A DNA stretch of 64,000 nucleotides from Lactobacillus johnsonii ATCC 33200 (GCF_000159355.1 NZ_GG670120.1:217965-281964); one strand, 5' to 3'. Counted from the stretch's first letter, positions 30,208-39,778 are shown. The notes: a model not told the origin generated them from the sequence alone. A program made the numbers and translations.

Positions 30208-31563
30208 ATGCTTAAATATTTTGGAACAGATGGTGTACGGGGGGTTGCTAATGCTGGCTTAACTCCAGAGATGGCTTTTAAATTAGGTCGTGATGGAGGA
30301 TACGTTCTTACTAAGGATAAAAAGGATGGAGAAAGAGCTAAGGTATTAGTTTCTCGTGATACACGTATTTCTGGACAAATGTTAGAGTATGCATTGATTT
30401 CGGGTTTGCTTTCCGTCGGAATTGAAGTTTTAGAAGTTGGTGTAATTACTACTCCTGGTCTTTCTTACTTAGTACGTGCACAAGGTGCAGATGCTGGTGT
30501 TCAAATTTCAGCTTCACATAATCCAGTTGAAGATAATGGAATTAAATTCTTCGGCAGTGATGGCTTGAAGCTATCTGATGCTAAGGAAGAAGAAATTGAA
30601 AAATTAATTGATGCACCTGAAGATAAGCTTCCACGTCCTTCCGCAGAAGGTTTAGGAACTGTAACGAATTATCATGAAGGTGCATCTAAGTACTTACAAT
30701 TTATTGAAAATACTTTACCAGAAGAATTAAGTGGAATTAAAGTTGTTGTAGATGGCGCTAATGGTGCTGCTAGCGCATTGATTTCAAGATTATTTGCTGA
30801 TATGGGAGTTGACTTTACTACCATTGCAACTCATCCAGACGGTTTAAACATTAATGATCATGTGGGTGCAACCCATACTAAGAAATTACAAGAAGAAGTT
30901 GTAAAAGAAGGTGCTCAATTAGGTTTAGCATTTGATGGGGATGCTGATCGTTGTATTGCTGTCGATGAAAATGGTAACGAAGTTGACGGTGATCACATTA
31001 TGTACGTTATTGGCTCATATCTTGCTGATCATGGTCGCTTAAAGAAAGATACAATTGTTACAACTGTAATGAGTAACCTTGGTTTTACAAAGGCTTTAGA
31101 AAGACGTGGCCTTAAAAATATAAGAACACAAGTTGGTGACCGTTATGTTTCAGAAGAAATGAGAGCTAATGGTTATAATCTTGGTGGAGAACAATCCGGT
31201 CACGTTATTATCAGCGACTACCACAACACCGGTGATGGGATGCTTACGGGATTACATTTATTATATGTAATGAAGGATACCGGTAAATCCCTCAGTGAAT
31301 TATTGAGTGACTTTAAAGAATACCCACAACGTTTAATTAATGTTCCTGTTGAAAATAAAAAAGACTGGAAAGAACATAAACGCATTACTGAAGCCATTGA
31401 AAAGGTTGAAAAAGAATTAAGTGATGAAGGACGTATTTTTGTTCGTCCATCTGGAACTCAAAGTTTGCTTCGTGTAATGACTGAAGCTCCAACACAAGAA
31501 TTAGCTGACAAGTACTGTGAAGAAGTTGCTAAGGTTGTTGAAGAAGAAATGGGTTCAAACTAA
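30208..31563 (+). CDS. glmM: Phosphoglucosamine mutase GlmM
   Basis: Interconverts glucosamine-6-phosphate and glucosamine-1-phosphate for UDP-GlcNAc. ATG 30208 is chosen because [12 protein letters not shown] is the family N terminus; an in-frame TTG at 30196 abuts the AAAGG and would leave no spacing. It has 451 residues. The phosphoserine loop is ISASHNP, the metal loop is FDGDADRC and the sugar loop is GGEQSGHVI. Third gene of the cdaA operon. Confidence 0.97.
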   Translation: MLKYFGTDGVRGVANAGLTPEMAFKLGRDGGYVLTKDKKDGERAKVLVSRDTRISGQMLEYALISGLLSVGIEVLEVGVITTPGLSYLVRAQGADAGVQISASHNPVEDNGIKFFGSDGLKLSDAKEEEIEKLIDAPEDKLPRPSAEGLGTVTNYHEGASKYLQFIENTLPEELSGIKVVVDGANGAASALISRLFADMGVDFTTIATHPDGLNINDHVGATHTKKLQEEVVKEGAQLGLAFDGDADRCIAVDENGNEVDGDHIMYVIGSYLADHGRLKKDTIVTTVMSNLGFTKALERRGLKNIRTQVGDRYVSEEMRANGYNLGGEQSGHVIISDYHNTGDGMLTGLHLLYVMKDTGKSLSELLSDFKEYPQRLINVPVENKKDWKEHKRITEAIEKVEKELSDEGRIFVRPSGTQSLLRVMTEAPTQELADKYCEEVAKVVEEEMGSN

Positions 31564-31591
31564 TTATTTTTGGCTTTATTTAAAATTTAAT

Positions 31592-31678
31592 ATGGTGATG
31601 GTGTTCACCAATTTAACCGATTAATATCTGACGACGCCTACTTCTTGTATCAACAGGGAGGTAGTGTCGTCTTTTTTT
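31592..31678 (+). ncRNA. Fluoride riboswitch (crcB motif) with terminator platform
   Basis: Aptamer hairpin GGTGATGGTGTTCACC (31594-31609), the linker with TTTAACC, then CTGACGACGCCTAC (31628-31641). These match the remembered crcB-motif pattern of GATGGxGTTC hairpin plus CTGATGACxCCTAC. The segment GACGACGCCTAC also forms the left arm of a terminator with GGTAGTGTCGTC (31660-31671) followed by seven T (31672-31678). It therefore switches between aptamer and terminator. The downstream operon ends with two FluC channels, which supports the call strongly. Confidence 0.82.
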
Positions 31679-31733
31679 ATGCATTTTTGTATAATAGAAA
31701 GGAGAGTAACCGATTACATAAGGAGAAAAACTA

Positions 31734-32549
31734 ATGAATATAAAATTAATTGCTGTAGATCTTGATGGAACATTATTAAATGATAAACAAGAAATAAGTG
31801 TTAAAACCAAGCAAGCACTTCAAAAGGCATCAAAGATGGGAATAAAAATAGTTCCTTGCTCAGGTAGACCATTTCCAGGTATTAAGGACTATCTTAATGA
31901 ATTGGACTTAAAGGATTCTACTCAGTATGTGGTTGCATTTAATGGAGCTTTAGTGTTAAATTCTCAAGGAAAAGCAATCGTTGAAGAACTGTTAAGCTAT
32001 AATGATTTTATCTTTTTTGAAAAGATTGCTGATAAATTACAAGCAAATTTTCATATTGAAGTAAGAGATAAGTTTATTACATTAGATCATTTTATTAACT
32101 ATTATCTATCACGTGAAAGTTGGTTAACAAGAATGCCAATAGAGGTTTCTGAACTAAAAGATATTTCGGAAGATATTAAATTTACTAAGGCAATGTTTTC
32201 AGGATCTCCAGCTGAAATGAAGAATATTTATGGGAATTTATCAGAGGAAGTATTTGAAAGATATAATGTCTCAACTTCAGATGAAACTTTGATTGAGATT
32301 AATTCTAAGCATGCATCTAAAGGAAATGCGTTAAAAGAGTTAGCTAAAAAACTAAATTTAAAAGAAGATGAAGTAATGATTTTTGGTGATCAAACTAATG
32401 ATATTTCTATGTTTGATGTGCCGGGATTCTATAAAGTAGCTATGGGAAACGCGGTTTCTGAGATAAAAAAGCGTGCTAATTTTATAACTAAAACAAATAA
32501 TGAAGACGGAATAGCGTATGCATTAAGAAGGCTGGTTTTTAATGAATAG
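31734..32549 (+). CDS. Cof-type HAD hydrolase in the fluoride operon
   Basis: HAD-IIB phosphatase of 271 residues with motif I DLDGTLL (residues 9-15), CSGRPFPG and GDQTNDISMF. It is the first gene behind the fluoride riboswitch and overlaps the first fluC by 8 bp. HAD-family genes are among the known associates of fluoride riboswitches, so it may relieve fluoride inhibition of a phosphoryl-transfer step; that role is inference. TATAAT at 31690 lies after the terminator but lacks a -35. Confidence 0.85.
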   Translation: MNIKLIAVDLDGTLLNDKQEISVKTKQALQKASKMGIKIVPCSGRPFPGIKDYLNELDLKDSTQYVVAFNGALVLNSQGKAIVEELLSYNDFIFFEKIADKLQANFHIEVRDKFITLDHFINYYLSRESWLTRMPIEVSELKDISEDIKFTKAMFSGSPAEMKNIYGNLSEEVFERYNVSTSDETLIEINSKHASKGNALKELAKKLNLKEDEVMIFGDQTNDISMFDVPGFYKVAMGNAVSEIKKRANFITKTNNEDGIAYALRRLVFNE

Positions 32550-32922
32550 ACGATTGAAAAATTATTTAAGTGTAGGGATTTTTGCTTTTTTTGGAGGTGG
32601 ACTGCGAGCCTATTTAAATTTAATCTGGTCACAGATTGGAACTTTGACTGCTAATATTATCGGCTGCTTTTTATTGGCATTTTTTACTTATTTTTTTGTT
32701 GAATACCGAGAAGGAAGAGATTGGCTAGTTACTGGATTAAGTACAGGATTTGTTGGTTCCTTTACTACTTTTTCAAGTTTTAATTTAGATACGCTTAAGC
32801 AATTAGAAAGTGGGATGAATAGTCAAGCAACTATTTATTTCTTTAGTTCGATCTTTATTGGTTTTTTATTTGCTTATTTGGGAATGTTAGTAGGTAAAAG
32901 AACAGGTAGAAAGTTGGCATAA
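32542..32922 (+). CDS. crcB1: Fluoride ion channel FluC (CrcB), first subunit
   Basis: Small dual-topology fluoride exporter, 126 residues and four transmembrane segments. It carries GGGLRAYLN, an Asn in TM2 (TANIIGC) and the TM3 break GFVGSFTTFSSF. In Gram-positives two unlike CrcB proteins often form heterodimers of opposite topology. The positive N terminus (MNRRLKN) supports a cytosolic start. Confidence 0.93.
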   Translation: MNRRLKNYLSVGIFAFFGGGLRAYLNLIWSQIGTLTANIIGCFLLAFFTYFFVEYREGRDWLVTGLSTGFVGSFTTFSSFNLDTLKQLESGMNSQATIYFFSSIFIGFLFAYLGMLVGKRTGRKLA

Positions 32923-32927
32923 AAAGC

Positions 32928-33287
32928 ATGATAACAGTTTTAACAGCCGGATTCGGAGCTATTTGGGGAGCAATTTTAAGATATGGCATTACTAACTATG
33001 GTAAAAAACATTGGTCTGAGAAGTTTCCGTACGCAACGCTATTAATAAATCTTACAGGAGCATTTTTATTGGGATTTATTTTTTCTCGTAAATTCTCACC
33101 CTTTATCTATGCTTTGATTGGAACAGGAGTATTAGGCGGTTATACAACATTTTCAACGTTAAACGTTGAATTGCTGTCTCATTGGCGAGATCGTAATTAC
33201 AGTGTATTCACCCCATATGCATTGCTATCATATGGTGGTGGCTTAATTTTAATATTTCTAGGATATAAAATAGGTACTTTGATTTAG
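32928..33287 (+). CDS. crcB2: Fluoride ion channel FluC (CrcB), second subunit
   Basis: 119 residues and four transmembrane segments, with GAIWGAILRYG, LLINLTGAF and GVLGGYTTFSTL. One Phe of the usual TFSTF block is Leu. It follows crcB1 by 5 bp and likely forms the opposite-topology partner. The operon ends with a strong terminator. Confidence 0.93.
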   Translation: MITVLTAGFGAIWGAILRYGITNYGKKHWSEKFPYATLLINLTGAFLLGFIFSRKFSPFIYALIGTGVLGGYTTFSTLNVELLSHWRDRNYSVFTPYALLSYGGGLILIFLGYKIGTLI

Positions 33288-33292
33288 ATTTC

Positions 33293-33331
33293 AAAAAAAA
33301 GAATGTATCAGATTCCGATACATTCTTTTTT
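33293..33331. terminator. Terminator after crcB2, shared with the convergent gene
   Basis: GAATGTATC / GATACATTC with flanking A and T runs and a 7-base loop; works in both directions. Confidence 0.88.
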
Positions 33332-33339
33332 GATAGTTA

Positions 33340-34557
33340 TTAATTTTGATTTTTAATCGAAACTTTTCCTACTTTGCTTGAAATATCAATTAAATTAGTT
33401 GAATCTTCTTTACCAACATAGCCTTCAATTTTATCGTAATCATCGTTTCCGTAAATAATGGCATCAAGAGGAAAATCAGTTGGACCAATTTTTTTGGTAT
33501 TAATTTTGAATTTGAAAAATATTGCCGGTGGGACATTAACCGATATATTACCAACTTTACTTTGAATTGATAAATTAAATTTAGACTTTTCAGCCAGTGA
33601 TAAGTTAATTTTTCCCACATCAGATTTAATATTACCACTTCCAGTAAGATTATTTAGGAGCATTAATCCGGTATCGGTTACTAAATCTATATTCTCACTT
33701 GTAAGCCTATTTACAACAATCTTGCCACTTTTAGTATCCACAAAAAAGTTTTTAGTATTAATATTTTCTAATTCCATATTCCCACTAATTGTGTGATAAG
33801 ATATTTCTTCTTTTGCATCCACATCATTACTGTTCAGCATTCCTGAGTGACCATTAACATGAAAGACATTAGCGAAAGTATTAGAAATGACAATATCTCC
33901 GGATTTTAAGTCTGCTTGTACTCGTTTAAGAGTAGAGTGAGCTAATAGAAAATCTCCTGAAACCGCAGTTACATCTACCATACAATAATTAGAAATTTTA
34001 TTAATATAGACATCCCCACTTTGACTACGAATAGTTAGAAAACCGGTGAACTCTTTAGGTAAAAATAGCAAAGTTTTATTTTTAAAAATACCAACTAGTT
34101 TGCGAGGGCCTTGGGTAATTTTTAAAACATTTCCAACTTTTTCAACCGTTGAGTGTAGGTTTTCAATATCGCGAGACATAAAGTCATGTACGATTAGTTG
34201 GGAAGAATTAGTTGGTAAAACTAAAATATCACCCAAGCGGTAGTTAAGATGAATTTCATCAATTTGATTTAATTTTATCTTTAGTTCATTGACTAGTTTT
34301 GAATCGAAAATTTTGGCGAAAAAATCATTATATTTTACATAGTCATTTTCTTCTAAACTTTTTAGTTGAGAAAGCATGGTATCAAGATCTGTTAAGTTTA
34401 AAAGTGCTTTTTGCTCTGCTTCAACTTGACTAGCACCATGCTGAATTTCTTTTTTTATTAAGTTTTTAATTTTTTTACTTAAAGTATTTTGTAAAGGTTT
34501 ATTTTCTTTAATATGAGGAAATTTATTGAAAAATTCTTTTAGTTTTTCATCAATCAT
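33340..34557 (-). CDS. DUF4097-family beta-helix protein
   Basis: A 405-residue protein. An N-terminal helical, Lys-rich part (residues 1-100) is followed by a repeated beta pattern (SGDVYINKI, SGDFLLAHS, SGDIVISN, SGNMELENI, SGKIVVNRL, VGKINLSL, VGNISVNV) characteristic of DUF4097, a putative adhesin-like beta-helix. No signal peptide or anchor is visible, so it looks cytoplasmic or peripheral. Function unknown. TATAAT on the minus strand at 34591-34596 is a possible -10 and AAAGGAG precedes the start. Confidence 0.75.
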   Translation of the reverse strand: MIDEKLKEFFNKFPHIKENKPLQNTLSKKIKNLIKKEIQHGASQVEAEQKALLNLTDLDTMLSQLKSLEENDYVKYNDFFAKIFDSKLVNELKIKLNQIDEIHLNYRLGDILVLPTNSSQLIVHDFMSRDIENLHSTVEKVGNVLKITQGPRKLVGIFKNKTLLFLPKEFTGFLTIRSQSGDVYINKISNYCMVDVTAVSGDFLLAHSTLKRVQADLKSGDIVISNTFANVFHVNGHSGMLNSNDVDAKEEISYHTISGNMELENINTKNFFVDTKSGKIVVNRLTSENIDLVTDTGLMLLNNLTGSGNIKSDVGKINLSLAEKSKFNLSIQSKVGNISVNVPPAIFFKFKINTKKIGPTDFPLDAIIYGNDDYDKIEGYVGKEDSTNLIDISSKVGKVSIKNQN

Positions 34558-34668
34558 GCTGAACTCCTTTGATATTTGTTACACTTTTATTATATAGCAC
34601 TAAAAAATCTATGGATTTACTTTATTAAGTGTAAAAAATAATCTTAAAATTTTCATTAGGAGAAAAAA

Positions 34669-35376
34669 TTGAAATTTGTAAAATGGATTTGGAGATTGGT
34701 TGTAGTTGGGCTCATCTATATATCATTAAGTTTAACTTTAACCAGTCCCGTAGAATTAAAAGTAGACAGCACAGCCGGCTTAGTAAAAAGTTCTATTAAT
34801 AAGGTTGTTGATCAAGCAAATAATAGTGATTTACAAATGGGTGTTAGTTTTCTGCAAGATTCAGGTATTGAAGATACACTCTTGTCGCAGCTGCCTAAAA
34901 ATATCGAATTAAAGACGTCTTATCAAGGCTTAAATCAATTAAGCACCAATTATTTGGATAATGATAAGTTAACGGATGCTGATCTGAATTTAAAGAATGA
35001 TACGCAGCAGGAGCAAGTTTTTAATCAAGTCATATTACAATTGGTAAATGAACAGTTGAGGCAAAATTCTGATTCAGTAAAACAGGCTGCTGAGATTTAT
35101 CATTTAATTTACTTCTTGTTGATTGGACTGTATATTTTAGCAATGGCTTTAGCTTTGTTTGGAAAAAAAGTAGCCCTTATTCCACTTTTAATTGCTGCTA
35201 TTGGATCATATGGTGTTTTATCTTATGCAGCCCAGATTGCCACGAGTTCGCTGCATGAAAGTGTGTATAGCGGAATTAATGTAAGCCTAAGCAGTGGATT
35301 AACACAAGCTTTAATTACCGCAATTATTGCGGCTGTAGGCTGTCTATTTATTAAAATTAAGCAGAAGCGGGAATAA
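34669..35376 (+). CDS. Hypothetical membrane protein
   Basis: 235 residues, family not recognised. An N-terminal transmembrane helix (about 7-25) is followed by an extracytoplasmic stretch with many Asn and Gln, then three helices (about 145-230). The start is TTG 34669 with TAGGAG at 6 bases; the nearby ATG is out of frame. It ends 1 base before the hydrolase gene, so the two are co-transcribed. Confidence 0.7.
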   Translation: MKFVKWIWRLVVVGLIYISLSLTLTSPVELKVDSTAGLVKSSINKVVDQANNSDLQMGVSFLQDSGIEDTLLSQLPKNIELKTSYQGLNQLSTNYLDNDKLTDADLNLKNDTQQEQVFNQVILQLVNEQLRQNSDSVKQAAEIYHLIYFLLIGLYILAMALALFGKKVALIPLLIAAIGSYGVLSYAAQIATSSLHESVYSGINVSLSSGLTQALITAIIAAVGCLFIKIKQKRE

Positions 35377-35377
35377 A

Positions 35378-36154
35378 ATGCTATTTAAGACAAGTGATAA
35401 TGTAGAAATTAATTACCAGTTAACCGGAAAAGGAAAAATAATTGTTTTAGTTAATGGTTTTGGAGCCTATCAAGAAATATGGTCAGCACAAGTACCATTT
35501 TTAAATAAACTAGAGTATCAAGTTTTAACCTATGATCACAGAAATATGGGAAAAAGCCAACGAACAGAAAAAGGCCATACTATTGAGCGTTTGACACAAG
35601 ATTTGAATGAACTGACATCATTTTTGAAAATTAAACAAGCTATTTTTATAGGACATTCAATGGGGGCTTCTATCATCTTTTGTTTAATGAAAAATAATCC
35701 AAAGCTAGTTAAACAAACATTGTTAATAGATCAGTCACCTAAAATGCTTAATGATGAAAATTGGAAATATGGCTTTATGGATTATACAAAAGAAAATTAT
35801 TTAAAAAAATGCCAAGAAATACCACGGGTTCATGAAACATATAATGGCTTGGATGATAATGTGTATGCTAAGTTAATGAAGGCCAAGAAAGCCAATCCAT
35901 TTAATAGAAAAGATAATGTAGATTTGCTTGAAAATCATATGTCATTAGATTGGCGAAGAGTTTTAGAAAAAACAACAATTCCAACTACTTTTTTTGTTGC
36001 AAAGGAAAGTCCTTATTATCGAGAGGGATATGAAAAGAATCTTGAACAAAAGAATAGCCGAATAAATAGCTTTATTATGTCACCGACGGGACATGTAATT
36101 ATGGCGGAAATTCCACAGCAATTTAATATAAAGTTAAAAGATATTTTAAAGTAA
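35378..36154 (+). CDS. Alpha/beta-fold hydrolase
   Basis: 258 residues. The nucleophile elbow GHSMGA puts Ser94 in place; the oxyanion region VNGFGAYQEIW, DHRNMGKSQR and the C-terminal GHVIMAE His are visible. Substrate unknown; family members include esterases and peptidases. Co-transcribed with the upstream membrane protein. Confidence 0.85.
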   Translation: MLFKTSDNVEINYQLTGKGKIIVLVNGFGAYQEIWSAQVPFLNKLEYQVLTYDHRNMGKSQRTEKGHTIERLTQDLNELTSFLKIKQAIFIGHSMGASIIFCLMKNNPKLVKQTLLIDQSPKMLNDENWKYGFMDYTKENYLKKCQEIPRVHETYNGLDDNVYAKLMKAKKANPFNRKDNVDLLENHMSLDWRRVLEKTTIPTTFFVAKESPYYREGYEKNLEQKNSRINSFIMSPTGHVIMAEIPQQFNIKLKDILK

Positions 36155-36188
36155 AAAAGAGGGTCTCTTATTAGAGGCTCTCTTTTTA
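36153..36188. terminator. Terminator between the hydrolase and the metal-binding lipoprotein
   Basis: AAAAAGAGGGTCTCT pairs imperfectly with AGAGGCTCTCTTTTT; both flanks allow termination in either direction. Confidence 0.75.
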
Positions 36189-36198
36189 ATAAACTAAA

Positions 36199-37089
36199 TT
36201 AGTCTAGTTTTTTATTAATATTTGCCAAATTCTGATAATTTTCTGTCATCCATTTTATGTAACTTGTATCGTTGGGAATGGTTTCACGAACTTGTAAGAT
36301 TGGAATATTTTTTGACTTAGCTCTTTTTACAAAATTATTAACAGTTGAACTGCTTACTTGAGAATTTTTAACAAAGAAAGAAATTCCACGATTATTAATT
36401 GTTTGGTTCATTTGATGAATAATTTTGGCATTTGGATCTGTTTCATTTTCAATTGCTTCTTCAAAAGCTTTATCACCAATCTTAAAGTGAGTAGCATTTA
36501 AGGCATAGTCAAACACTGGCTCGCTGACATATACTGGCTTTTGTTTTTCACCATCAATAGAATCTGCAATTTTTTGTATCTTATTGATTTTTACAAGATA
36601 TTTTTTTCCATTTTCTTTGTAGTAAGCTGCATGTTTTTTGTCTATTTTAGAGAGTCGCTCTACTAAATAGTTAACATATTTTTTAGGCATGTTTAAATCA
36701 AACCAAATATGCGGATTTGCGCCATTTTTTAGATTCATTAAATCTTCGCCAACTAAAACAGCGGACTTATTAGTTGATTTAGCAAGTTTAGGAAGCCAAG
36801 AATCATAGCCTAAACCGTTAGCAACAACAATTTTTGCATTTTGAACTTTTTTTGCGTCTGCAGTTGTTGGTTCAAAGTCATGTGGATCAGTAACACTGTT
36901 AGTAATAATAGCAGTTGCTTTACCATATTTTCCTAAGACATTTTGTGCGATATCGGCATAAACATTAGTACTTGTTACGATAGAATTTTTATTTGATGAA
37001 TTTTCTTTTTTTGAGCAGCCAGTAAGAATTAAAACAAGACTACTAATTGCAAAAAAGAAAGCAAAAATCTTTTGATAATGTTTTCTCAT
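36199..37089 (-). CDS. Metal ABC transporter substrate-binding lipoprotein (ZnuA/AdcA/MtsA-like)
   Basis: 296 residues. The signal peptide ends in lipobox LTGC, so it is lipid-anchored outside. Metal-ligand regions of the TroA fold are visible: His in VTDPHDFEP, His in NPHIWFD, Glu in SEPVFDY and a late carboxylate near QVRETIPND. It has no His-rich loop, which in the family leaves zinc and manganese both possible. No ATPase or permease is next to it, so it is an orphan or feeds a transporter elsewhere. Confidence 0.85.
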   Translation of the reverse strand: MRKHYQKIFAFFFAISSLVLILTGCSKKENSSNKNSIVTSTNVYADIAQNVLGKYGKATAIITNSVTDPHDFEPTTADAKKVQNAKIVVANGLGYDSWLPKLAKSTNKSAVLVGEDLMNLKNGANPHIWFDLNMPKKYVNYLVERLSKIDKKHAAYYKENGKKYLVKINKIQKIADSIDGEKQKPVYVSEPVFDYALNATHFKIGDKAFEEAIENETDPNAKIIHQMNQTINNRGISFFVKNSQVSSSTVNNFVKRAKSKNIPILQVRETIPNDTSYIKWMTENYQNLANINKKLD

Positions 37090-37141
37090 TCTATATATTT
37101 ATCCTTTCGAATTATGTTGTTTAGATCTGCATTCAATATAA

Positions 37142-37150
37142 ATCATAGCA
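37142..37150 (-). promoter_or_regulatory. Extended -10 promoter of the metal-binding lipoprotein
   Basis: On the minus strand TGCTATGAT, an extended -10, about 52 bp before the start. No metal-repressor palindrome was recognised. Confidence 0.4.
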
Positions 37151-37252
37151 GAATTTACTAATATTTTTTAATTTGCTAATTTATTTTTAGTAATTCGACT
37201 TAGTAAGCTTGTGTTATAGTAGAAAGAAATTGTGAATTAAGGTTGATAAAAA

Positions 37253-38461
37253 ATGAAAGCTACAATATATATAACGGGTAGTATTGCTGCATATAAGGCA
37301 ATTAGTGTTGTACGTGATTTTCAAAAAGAAGGACATGAAGTAAGAGTAGCGATGACCGAAGAGGCAGTTCATTTGATTGGAACACAAACTTTAGCTGCTT
37401 TAACGAAGCATCCAGTATTAACTGATCTCTGGAAGGAGAATAGAGCTGATAAGATCCAGCATATTGAATTGGCCGACTGGACTGATATTGCGGTTGTAGT
37501 TCCGGCAACAGCTAACTTTATTGCAAAAATAGCCAATGGGATAGCAGATGATGCTGCAAGTACAACGTTTTTAGCAACTGCTGCACCTAAATATGTTATT
37601 CCGGCAATGAACAGCCATATGTGGAGTAATCCTGCATTTCAAAGAAACTTACAGCAATTAAAGCAAGATGGAATCTTTGTAATGGAACCTGATACTGGCC
37701 GTTTAGCTGAAGGATATAATGGTAAGGGAAGAATGCCTGAACCAGCAGCAATCATGAACTGGGTAAACTCATCTCTTCAAGTAAATGATGAATTAGCTGG
37801 TAAAAAAGTTGTAATTACTGCTGGCGGAACTGTCTCCCCACTTGATCCTGTTCGTTATTTAGGGAATCGCTCTAGTGGAAAGATGGGACTGGCCTTAGCA
37901 AATGCAGCTCTTACGGCTGGTGCAGAAGTTGTTTTGATCGTAGGACATGTTTCAGTTCCTATTCCTGCGTCATCAAAAATGACAGTTATTCATGTAGAAA
38001 CGACTGAAGAAATGCTTGCAGCTGTGAGGAAAGCTTTTTCTACTGCGGATGCTTTAATTATGGCGGCTGCTGTAGCGGATTATGAGCCAGTGAACTACAT
38101 AGATCATAAAATTAAAAAGCAAGATCAAGGAGATAAACTAAAAATTTATTTAAAAGAAACTCCTGATATCTTAAAAACAATGGGAAGTTTAAAGCAAGAA
38201 CAGCAAGTTGTGGTTGGTTTTGCAGCTGAAACAAATGATTTACTCGAAAATGCGACTAAAAAGTTGAAAAATAAAAATGCAGATATGATTGTGGCCAATA
38301 ATGTTAGTCAGGGAGTATTTGGAAGCGATAGGGATAAGGTTACGGTATTAAGAAAAGATAAAGCAAATGAAAATATCGCAGAGACAACTAAAGTAGAAAT
38401 AGCTAAGAAAATAATTACTTTAGTTGCTGAAGAGCTTGAAAGTAGGAAAGTTATAAAATGA
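37253..38461 (+). CDS. coaBC: Bifunctional CoaBC (phosphopantothenoylcysteine synthase/decarboxylase)
   Basis: Two steps of coenzyme A synthesis in one protein of 402 residues. The N-terminal CoaC half has TGSIAAYKA, the conserved PAMNSHMW and its active-site His; the C-terminal CoaB half begins near residue 185 with KKVVITAGGTVSPLDPVRYLGN and includes AAAVADYEP and KIKK. It overlaps the next gene by 4 bp. Confidence 0.96.
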   Translation: MKATIYITGSIAAYKAISVVRDFQKEGHEVRVAMTEEAVHLIGTQTLAALTKHPVLTDLWKENRADKIQHIELADWTDIAVVVPATANFIAKIANGIADDAASTTFLATAAPKYVIPAMNSHMWSNPAFQRNLQQLKQDGIFVMEPDTGRLAEGYNGKGRMPEPAAIMNWVNSSLQVNDELAGKKVVITAGGTVSPLDPVRYLGNRSSGKMGLALANAALTAGAEVVLIVGHVSVPIPASSKMTVIHVETTEEMLAAVRKAFSTADALIMAAAVADYEPVNYIDHKIKKQDQGDKLKIYLKETPDILKTMGSLKQEQQVVVGFAAETNDLLENATKKLKNKNADMIVANNVSQGVFGSDRDKVTVLRKDKANENIAETTKVEIAKKIITLVAEELESRKVIK

Positions 38462-38973
38462 AAAAAACTTTTTTAACTAAGCGAGAAATTATTTTTGTAT
38501 GTTTAATGATTGCTGTATTACTGGGATTGTTTATTTCTAGTTCAATGACTTATCATGAGCAAGAGATGTCACCGGGATTTATACATCGTCATTTTCCAAT
38601 TATTGAAAGAATAGTAGGAAATTGGAATATTTATTATGGTGGACGATGGCATAATGCAGTTTTGGACAATGGTGAAGCTGGGATGACACAGTTTGTCATG
38701 AGAAAATTTGCTCACTTTTCATCTTATTTTTTAGTGGGTCTATTTGCTTGTTTGGGATTAGATCGATTGTTTAAGAAATGGTGTGGTCCTTTATTTATTT
38801 GGCTAGGTATTATTGGTTTGGCTGGATTAGACGAATTTCACCAGTATTTAACTGGAGACAGAACACCTAGTGTTCATGATGTAGCGCTTGATTCAGCTGG
38901 TGCACTTTTAGCGATCTTAATTTGTATTTTTGTTTATTGGCTTAGACATCGTGCAGAAAAAAGTAATTCCTAG
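38458..38973 (+). CDS. VanZ-like membrane protein
   Basis: 171 residues with four predicted transmembrane segments and the VanZ pattern RKFAHFSSYFLVGLFA and LDEFHQYLTGDRTPSVHDVALDSAGALLA. VanZ proteins can confer low-level glycopeptide tolerance; the normal role is unknown. It is translationally coupled to coaBC by a 4-bp overlap. Confidence 0.85.
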   Translation: MKKTFLTKREIIFVCLMIAVLLGLFISSSMTYHEQEMSPGFIHRHFPIIERIVGNWNIYYGGRWHNAVLDNGEAGMTQFVMRKFAHFSSYFLVGLFACLGLDRLFKKWCGPLFIWLGIIGLAGLDEFHQYLTGDRTPSVHDVALDSAGALLAILICIFVYWLRHRAEKSNS

Positions 38974-38974
38974 A

Positions 38975-39003
38975 TTGAATTTAAACCTTTAGTGCGTTAT
39001 GAT
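38975..39003 (+). promoter_or_regulatory. Promoter of yebC
   Basis: TTGAAT (38975-38980), exactly 17 bases, TATGAT (38998-39003). It lies just after the VanZ-like gene. Confidence 0.75.
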
Positions 39004-39046
39004 TGACAAGGTTAACTATATTAAATAAAAAGAAAGAAGGATTCTT

Positions 39047-39778
39047 ATGTCAGGACATTCAAAATGGCACAATATTCAAGGCCGCAAGAATGCGCAAGAC
39101 GCTAAGAGAGGTAAAGTTTTCCAAAAATTATCTCGTGAAATTTATATGGCTGCAAAGAGTGGTGGTCCTGACCCTTCAGGAAATCCTACTTTACGTATGG
39201 TTATGGATAAAGCACGTGCAGCTAACATGCCTAAGACTAACATTGAACGTGCTATTAAAAAGGCTGAAGGTAATTCAGATGAACATTATGATGAAATTAC
39301 CTACGAAGGTTATGCACCAGGTGGTGTTGCAGTTTTAGTTGAAGCTTTAACTGATAACAAGAACCGTACTGCTTCTGATGTTCGTGTTGCCTTTACTCGT
39401 AATGGTGGTTCTCTTGGTGCAACTGGTTCTGTTGCTTACATGTTTGACCGTAAGGGTTACCTTGTAATTGATCGTTCAACTACTGACGCTGATGAAGATC
39501 AAGTTTTGCTTGATGTTATGGATGCTGGTGGAGACGACTTGGAAACTAGTGATGATGCATTTGAAATCTACACTGATCCTAAGCAATTTACTGCTGTACG
39601 TGATGCATTGGAAAAAGCTGGCTATAAGTTAGCTAATGCAGAATTAACTATGATTCCACAAAACACCACTCCAGTTCCAGCAGATAAGAAAGAGCAATTT
39701 GCTCACTTAATTGATGCATTAGAAGATAACGATGACGTTTCTAATGTATATACTGCTGCTGCAGATGATGATGAATAA
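39047..39778 (+). CDS. yebC: YebC/PmpR-family protein
   Basis: 243 residues of the YebC/PmpR family (DUF28), which relieves ribosome stalling and can bind DNA in some species. The N terminus [25 protein letters not shown] is the family hallmark in part; the C-terminal [22 protein letters not shown] is also typical. An overlapping 111-residue frame at 39003-39338 is a shadow of it. Two tandem terminators follow. Confidence 0.95.
   Translation: MSGHSKWHNIQGRKNAQDAKRGKVFQKLSREIYMAAKSGGPDPSGNPTLRMVMDKARAANMPKTNIERAIKKAEGNSDEHYDEITYEGYAPGGVAVLVEALTDNKNRTASDVRVAFTRNGGSLGATGSVAYMFDRKGYLVIDRSTTDADEDQVLLDVMDAGGDDLETSDDAFEIYTDPKQFTAVRDALEKAGYKLANAELTMIPQNTTPVPADKKEQFAHLIDALEDNDDVSNVYTAAADDDE

Noticed and set aside
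31690..31695. Second promoter (TATAAT) between the riboswitch terminator and the HAD gene
   Set aside because: No -35 at any suitable distance, and it would bypass the riboswitch; kept only as a note.
39003..39338. 111-residue ORF overlapping yebC
   Set aside because: It is an out-of-frame shadow of yebC with no family features.
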